A stretch of DNA of 64,000 nucleotides. Source: Bacillus spongiae. Its GTDB lineage: Bacteria > Bacillota > Bacilli > Bacillales > Bacillaceae_K. Location of the stretch: NCBI RefSeq assembly GCF_037120725.1, contig NZ_JBBAXC010000001.1, positions 372,001-436,000 of the forward strand. The letters run 5' to 3'. The notes beneath the pieces are model-generated. The model was not told the origin of the DNA, ran no database searches, and saw nothing but the letters and a program-made list of their open reading frames with translations. Of the stretch, positions 59,095-64,000 are shown piece after piece (the stretch's first letter is position 1; each line of letters opens with the position of its first letter). Both the position numbers and the translations under genes were made by a program.

Positions 59095-60555
59095 TTGACA
59101 AGTCAGCAGAAACAAAGGATCTCCACGAATATAGAAGAGAATGTATCTTATTTACATGAAGCATTAGCTGTTGACGAAAGCTTTGACGTCTTACAACTCG
59201 ATTTATATTATGCTGATCGGAAAATGGCGATGTATATGGTCGACGGCTTTGTGAAAGATGATATTCTTCATTATTTAATGAAGATTTTATCCGGTTTAGA
59301 TAAAAAACAATTAGAAGAAAATACTATTGATAAGCTTATTAAAACCTACATACCGTATGTTGAAGTAGAGACTGTAGATGAATTTGAAGCAGTCATCGAC
59401 GGAATACTAGCGGGACCGACTGCACTTGTAGTCGATGGGGTTGATCAAATCATTCTAATTGATGCGAGGACGTACCCTGTTCGTGGTCCAGAAGAACCAG
59501 ATATTGAGCGGGTCGTTCGTGGTGCGAGAGATGGATTTGTTGAAACCATTGTATTTAACACTGCACTTACTCGAAGACGAATTCGTGACAGGTCATTACG
59601 TATGGAATATATGCAAATCGGGAGAAGGTCGAAGACGGATGTTGTTGTCTGTTATTTGGAGGATATTGCCGACCTGGAACTTGTGAAACAAATTAAGCAG
59701 TCTCTTGAATTAATCGATACGGACGGGTTGCCAATGGGTGAGAAAACCGTAGAAGAATTTATTTCAGGTCGTCATTGGAATCCGTATCCGATGGTGAGAT
59801 ACACGGAAAGACCAGATACCGCAGCGTCACATTTATATGAGGGTCATGTATGTATTATTGTTGATGGTTCACCGAGCGTGATCATTACACCGACTACCTT
59901 CTGGCATCACTTACAGCACGCTGAAGAATACCGCAATAAGCCAATGGTGGGCACTTATTTACGATTTGTTCGTTTATTAGCCGTTTGGGGGTCTGTGTTT
60001 TTACTTCCATTTTGGTATTTATTATCAATGAACGCTGAATTATTACCAGATGCCTTATCTTTTGTTGGTCCCAATGACATTGGGAGCATTCCATTAATCT
60101 TTCAATTGCTACTAATTGAAATAGGGATTGATATGCTAAGGATGGCTTCGATACACACACCCTCTTCGTTGGCAACGGCTCTTGGACTAGTAGCCGCCTT
60201 AATGATTGGACAAGTTGCTGTTGAAGTAGGGTTGTTTATTAATGAAGTAATTTTATATTTTTCAATTGTGGCAATTGGTACATTTGCCACACCAAGTTAT
60301 GAGATGAGCTTAGCCAATCGTCTAGTTAGAATAGCCCTTTTAATTGGAACGGCATTGTTCGGGTTGTATGGCTTTATCATTGGAGTAGCGATATGGATTA
60401 TCGGCTTGGCGAGGATGAAGTCATTTGGTGTTCCTTATTTATGGCCGTTTATTCCCTTTAACTATCGTGCCTTTCGAGATGTGTTTTTGCGATCCCCCAT
60501 GCCACTGAAAAATCGACGTCCACGTTTTTTACATCCACAGGATCCAGACAGGTAA
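59095..60555 (+). CDS. spoVAF: GerA-family spore germination protein, SpoVAF-like
   Basis: 486 residues. The cytosolic N-terminal GerA domain includes GPTALVVDGVDQIILIDARTYPVRGPEEPD and RRIRDRSLRMEYMQIGRRSKTDVVVCYL. The membrane part from about residue 290 has several helices. The C-terminus ends PRFLHPQDPDR, typical of SpoVAF rather than GerAA. SpoVAF-type proteins sit in the spore inner membrane and assist ion and dipicolinate release in germination. TTG 59095 follows GAGGAGTGGGG; ATG 59077 lacks a site. No other spoVA gene is adjacent. Confidence 0.85.
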   Translation: MTSQQKQRISTNIEENVSYLHEALAVDESFDVLQLDLYYADRKMAMYMVDGFVKDDILHYLMKILSGLDKKQLEENTIDKLIKTYIPYVEVETVDEFEAVIDGILAGPTALVVDGVDQIILIDARTYPVRGPEEPDIERVVRGARDGFVETIVFNTALTRRRIRDRSLRMEYMQIGRRSKTDVVVCYLEDIADLELVKQIKQSLELIDTDGLPMGEKTVEEFISGRHWNPYPMVRYTERPDTAASHLYEGHVCIIVDGSPSVIITPTTFWHHLQHAEEYRNKPMVGTYLRFVRLLAVWGSVFLLPFWYLLSMNAELLPDALSFVGPNDIGSIPLIFQLLLIEIGIDMLRMASIHTPSSLATALGLVAALMIGQVAVEVGLFINEVILYFSIVAIGTFATPSYEMSLANRLVRIALLIGTALFGLYGFIIGVAIWIIGLARMKSFGVPYLWPFIPFNYRAFRDVFLRSPMPLKNRRPRFLHPQDPDR

Positions 60556-60556
60556 T

Positions 60557-60604
60557 TGAAAAAGTCTTATTGATTCGCACGAGAATTCAATAAGACTTTT
60601 TTGT
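60557..60604 (+). terminator. Terminator after the spoVAF-like gene
   Basis: AAAAGTCTTATTGA and TCAATAAGACTTTT stem followed by Ts. Confidence 0.88.
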
Positions 60605-60675
60605 GAACAATCTTGTTTGATTGACTTTTTTCCTCTATACTTTATAAGGAAATAAAAAAATGCTGGTGATAAAAA

Positions 60676-60879
60676 ATGAAAACGATTTATGAAATTCAAC
60701 AGCTGTTGAAAAATTATGGAACGATTATTTATGTTGGTGAACGTATAGCTGATCTCGAACTAATGGAAGCAGAGTTAAATGAACTTTGGCGTTCTCAGCT
60801 CATTGAACCGAAGGACTATCAAATGGGACTATTATTATTACGGACAGAAATGCAAAAATTAAAGGATAAAAAGAAGTAA
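60676..60879 (+). CDS. yqgQ: YqgQ family (DUF910) protein
   Basis: 67 residues ([21 protein letters not shown]...). DUF910 proteins are small three-helix proteins nearly always directly upstream of glcK, as here. Binding to nucleic acid has been suggested from structure; the role is unknown. The ribosome-binding site (GGTGAT) is weak. The stop lies ten bases before the glucokinase start. Confidence 0.9.
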   Translation: MKTIYEIQQLLKNYGTIIYVGERIADLELMEAELNELWRSQLIEPKDYQMGLLLLRTEMQKLKDKKK

Positions 60880-60889
60880 GGTGATGGAC

Positions 60890-61858
60890 ATGAGTGAAAA
60901 ATGGATTGCTGCTGTTGATTTAGGTGGTACTACGACAAAACTAGCCTTTTTAAACTTATATGGAGAATTTATAAAGAAGTGGGAAATACCAACAGATACA
61001 TCGAATAACGGAAAGAATATTATTATAAATATAGCCAAATCGATAGACGATAAGATTGAGGAGTTAGGACAATCGAAATCAAAGCTGATGGGTGTTGGCA
61101 TGGGAGCACCGGGCCCTGTCGACATGAGCAAAGGAATCATTTATGAGGCTGTCAATTTAGGTTGGGAGAAAAACACTCCATTGCGAGATATGTTGGAAGT
61201 TGAGACTGGTTTGCCTGCTGTCATCGATAACGATGCAAACTGTGCTGCGCTTGGGGAAATGTGGAAAGGTGCAGGGAACGGCGCGAAAGACCTCGTATGT
61301 GTAACACTTGGAACGGGTGTCGGTGGCGGAGTAATTGCCAATGGAGAAATTGTTCATGGTACGAAAGGCGCAGGTGGGGAGATAGGTCACATTACGGTGA
61401 TGCCAACAAATGGTTTTCAGTGCAATTGTGGTAAGAAAGGTTGCTTGGAAACGGTTGCATCAGCGACAGGAGTGGTTCGCTTGGCCAAAGAAGTGCTTCA
61501 GAAGACAAAAGAAGAAACAGTATTAGCGACAATAATGTCTAGAAAAGGAACCGTTTCGGCAAAAGATGTCTTTGATGCAGCGAGAGCAGAAGATGAGGTA
61601 GCTAAGCAGATTGTCGATCAGGTAGCTTTCTATTTAGGTCTGGCATTAGCTAATTTAGGAAATGCTTTAAACCCAGAAAAAATCGTACTTGGCGGAGGCG
61701 TATCAAAAGCAGGCAAAATTTTATTAGACCCTGTTGTCATGTATTTTAAGAAGTTTGCTTTTCCAACTGTAGCGAATTCTACAGCTCTGGCCATTGCTAC
61801 GCTAGAAAACGATGCTGGCGTGATTGGAGCAGGCTGGTTAGTAAAAAATCAAAAGTAA
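60890..61858 (+). CDS. glcK: ROK-family glucokinase
   Basis: 322 residues. ATP-binding DLGGTTTKL near the N-terminus, catalytic Asp in [20 protein letters not shown], substrate His in GEIGHITV, and the ROK zinc motif [11 protein letters not shown]. It phosphorylates free glucose to glucose-6-phosphate. ATG 60890 ([13 protein letters not shown]) uses TAAGGTGATGG as its site; GTG 60881 and ATG 60884 fall inside it. Confidence 0.94.
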   Translation: MSEKWIAAVDLGGTTTKLAFLNLYGEFIKKWEIPTDTSNNGKNIIINIAKSIDDKIEELGQSKSKLMGVGMGAPGPVDMSKGIIYEAVNLGWEKNTPLRDMLEVETGLPAVIDNDANCAALGEMWKGAGNGAKDLVCVTLGTGVGGGVIANGEIVHGTKGAGGEIGHITVMPTNGFQCNCGKKGCLETVASATGVVRLAKEVLQKTKEETVLATIMSRKGTVSAKDVFDAARAEDEVAKQIVDQVAFYLGLALANLGNALNPEKIVLGGGVSKAGKILLDPVVMYFKKFAFPTVANSTALAIATLENDAGVIGAGWLVKNQK

Positions 61859-61873
61859 TGAAATGCATCTAAG

Positions 61874-61925
61874 AGAAAGAGTTTTTCTTCCTTGTTTTAT
61901 GAAGAAAAATTCTTTTTTCCATTTA
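61874..61925 (+). terminator. Terminator after glcK
   Basis: GAGTTTTTCTTC pairs with GAAGAAAAATTC, followed by TTTTTT. The rest of 61926-62200 is AT-rich, without a recognised gene or element. Confidence 0.75.
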
Positions 61926-62200
61926 AAAGTGCACATAAAACAATCAAGTGAAAGGGTTACAGGTGCAAGAAAATTTTAACAAGAAAAAAATGAAACTTTT
62001 TTATAAGTTTATACGTCTAATAGTACAGAGTATAAAATAGAATTAAAACTATAATTCTATCCAAAATTTATAAAAGAGAGGTTTGCTTTTTATTGTAAAA
62101 AGTATTAAGATAGTTCATAGTTATTTCATTGAAATCCTTAAAATGTAAAAGATAGTTAAAAAATCCCAATATATAAAGGTAATTTAGGAGGTATGACTAT

Positions 62201-64000
62201 ATGAGGAAGTGGAAATGGCCTACTGTGTCACTTGTGCTTCTAGCAACAGTGTTAGTATGGTTAAAAACGTATTTAGTCTATAAAACTAGCTTTGATATTA
62301 ATATTGAAAATTCTATGCAAGAATTTATTTTGTTTATCAATCCAATAAGCTTCTTGTTATTTATGTTTGGTATAGGGTTATTTATGAAAAGCGATAAAAA
62401 GCGAAATCGATTTATTTTCATTGTAACCACTATTCTTGCCATTATTCTTTATGGAAACGTCGCATTTTATCGTTTCTTTACTGACTTCTTAACGTTACCT
62501 GTGTTATTCCAAACGAGTAACTTCGGTGATCTAGGAAACAGTGCTGGTGAATTAGTGCAATGGACAGATATATTTTTCTTTACAGATGTAATTATTCTTG
62601 CGGTCATTATGAAAATTAGACCGAAAATGATTAAATTTGATTCATTCACATCGCCGCAACGAAGAGCCTATTTTTTAGTCGCTTTAGCGATGATGTTCTT
62701 TAATTTAGGTTTAGCTGAAACGGAAAGACCACAATTATTAACACGTACATTTGACCGTGAGATGCTTGTGAAAAATATCGGCACATATAACTATCATTTA
62801 TATGATATGTTCTTACAATCGAAATCGTCTGCACAGCGTGCACTTGCAGATGGTAGTGAATTAACAGAAATTGAAAACTACGTGAAGGCAAATTATGTTG
62901 AACCAGATGATGAAATGTTTGGAATTGCGAAAGATAAAAACTTAATTGTTATTTCATTAGAATCGCTGCAAAGCTTTGTAATTAACAATGAGATGAATGG
63001 AGAGGTTGTTACTCCATTTTTGAACGAGTTTATCGGTGAAAGTATTTATTTTGACAATTTTTATCACCAAACCCAACAAGGGAAAACGTCTGATTCAGAA
63101 TTTCTTCTAGATAACTCAATGTATCCTTCAAATCGAGGGGCCGTATTTTTTACGGGTGCAGTTAATGAATATAATTCCTTAACGGAACGATTAAACGAGA
63201 ATGATTATTTTACGTCTGTCATGCATGCTAATAGAAAAAGCTTCTGGAATCGAGATATCATGTATGATTCTTTAGGATACGACCGATTTTATTCTGTGAC
63301 AGATTATGAAGTGACAGAAGAAAATAAGGTAGGTTGGGGATTAAAGGATAAACCATTTTTTGATCAATCGATTGAGCACATACAAGAAATGCCACAACCT
63401 TTCTTTACGAAGATGATTACGTTAACGAATCACCATCCATTTGATTTAGAAGACGAAGAGGATATTCTAATTGAGCAATATGACTCAAACTCAAATACGT
63501 TAAATAAATATTTCCAAACGGTTCGTTATATGGATGAAGCTGTGGAAGAATTTGTTAATGATTTGAAAGAGTCGGGTATTTACGATGATTCTATTATTGT
63601 CATGTATGGGGATCACTACGGTATTTCAGAACTCCATAACCCATCTATGGCGCAATATCTTGGAAAAGAAGTCACACCTTTAGTTTCGACACAATTGCAA
63701 AGAGTACCTTTAATTATTCATATTCCTGGTATGGAAGGAAAAGTAATGTCTGAAGTAAGTGGCCAACTTGACCTTCGTCCGACTTTATTGCACTTATTAG
63801 GAATGGATACGTCGGATGATATTCAATTTGGATCAGATTTATTCTCCGAGGATTTTGAAGAATTTACTATCTTACGTGATGGACGATTCATAACGGAGGA
63901 TATAGTGTACGCTGGTGAAAAATGTTGGGATAAAAATACGGAACAGGAGCTGGATATGAGTGTTTGTGAACCGTATTTAGATCGTGTAGAAGAAGAACTT
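62201..64000 (+). CDS. LTA synthase family sulfatase-like protein (YqgS type), 3' end cut off
   Basis: 600 residues are visible and the frame is open at the window end. Four or five N-terminal transmembrane helices (to about residue 175), then an extracellular sulfatase-like domain. The catalytic Thr is in QGKTSDSEF; further metal ligands lie in ISLESLQSF, MYGDHYGIS and TNHHPF. It polymerises or primes glycerol-phosphate chains from phosphatidylglycerol. In B. subtilis the gene after glcK is yqgS, one of four LtaS paralogues. ATG 62201 with TAGGAGG nine bases upstream. Confidence 0.92.
   Translation, partial: MRKWKWPTVSLVLLATVLVWLKTYLVYKTSFDINIENSMQEFILFINPISFLLFMFGIGLFMKSDKKRNRFIFIVTTILAIILYGNVAFYRFFTDFLTLPVLFQTSNFGDLGNSAGELVQWTDIFFFTDVIILAVIMKIRPKMIKFDSFTSPQRRAYFLVALAMMFFNLGLAETERPQLLTRTFDREMLVKNIGTYNYHLYDMFLQSKSSAQRALADGSELTEIENYVKANYVEPDDEMFGIAKDKNLIVISLESLQSFVINNEMNGEVVTPFLNEFIGESIYFDNFYHQTQQGKTSDSEFLLDNSMYPSNRGAVFFTGAVNEYNSLTERLNENDYFTSVMHANRKSFWNRDIMYDSLGYDRFYSVTDYEVTEENKVGWGLKDKPFFDQSIEHIQEMPQPFFTKMITLTNHHPFDLEDEEDILIEQYDSNSNTLNKYFQTVRYMDEAVEEFVNDLKESGIYDDSIIVMYGDHYGISELHNPSMAQYLGKEVTPLVSTQLQRVPLIIHIPGMEGKVMSEVSGQLDLRPTLLHLLGMDTSDDIQFGSDLFSEDFEEFTILRDGRFITEDIVYAGEKCWDKNTEQELDMSVCEPYLDRVEEEL

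Overview
The window is chromosomal DNA from a low-GC, endospore-forming Bacillota of the Bacillaceae. Gene content and order follow the Bacillus subtilis yqfC-to-yqgS segment almost step by step: yqfC-yqfD-phoH-yqfF-ybeY-dgkA-cdd-era-yqzL-recO-glyS-ccpN-ppsR-yqxD-dnaG-sigA-cccA-trmK-yqfO-ispH-yqfQ-cshB-nfo-yqfT-yqfU-zur-yqfX-ispG-yqfZ-sodA-yqgE-pbpA-pst-rpmG-yqgN-gluP-yqgQ-glcK-yqgS. Sporulation and germination genes (yqfC, yqfD, a spoVAF-like gene) point to a spore former. The species cannot be named from sequence reading alone. No rRNA, tRNA, insertion sequence, prophage or CRISPR array was seen.

Layout. 1-8.5 kb: sporulation genes, then phoH, a PgpH-type c-di-AMP phosphodiesterase, ybeY, dgkA, cdd, era, yqzL and recO on the plus strand. 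8.5-10.2 kb: a single-subunit glycyl-tRNA synthetase on the minus strand behind a T-box leader. 10.4-15.7 kb: ccpN-ppsR (gluconeogenesis control), yqxD, and the dnaG-sigA macromolecular synthesis operon. 16.3-20 kb: an acyl-CoA dehydrogenase with a CcpA-type operator, cytochrome c550, trmK and yqfO. 20-31.4 kb: isoprenoid genes ispH and ispG, yqfQ, cshB, nfo, and a Zur-controlled zinc import cluster (znuC-znuB-zur). 31.6-35.9 kb: a Na/Pi cotransporter, yqgC, sodA and an MFS protein. 36-43 kb: three tandem class B penicillin-binding proteins. 43.1-47.7 kb: the pstSCAB-phoU phosphate operon behind a four-repeat Pho box. 47.9-53.2 kb: two small membrane-anchored proteins on the minus strand, then a three-gene operon (DUF4912 protein, degenerate GH57-GT4 fusion, sugar nucleotidyltransferase). 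53.3-64 kb: rpmG, folate cyclo-ligase, DUF92, lactate dehydrogenase, rhomboid protease, an unknown anchored protein, a SpoVAF-like germination protein, yqgQ, glucokinase and the start of an LTA-synthase-family gene.

Most of the window is conserved housekeeping DNA. The least ordinary parts are the DUF4912/pseudo-GH57-GT4/nucleotidyltransferase operon (a candidate uncharacterised glycan pathway), the triplication of pbpA with all three active sites intact, the replacement of glyQS by an unrelated glycyl-tRNA synthetase in inverted orientation at the same locus, and a yqxD gene with no ATG, GTG or TTG that would include its conserved N-terminus.
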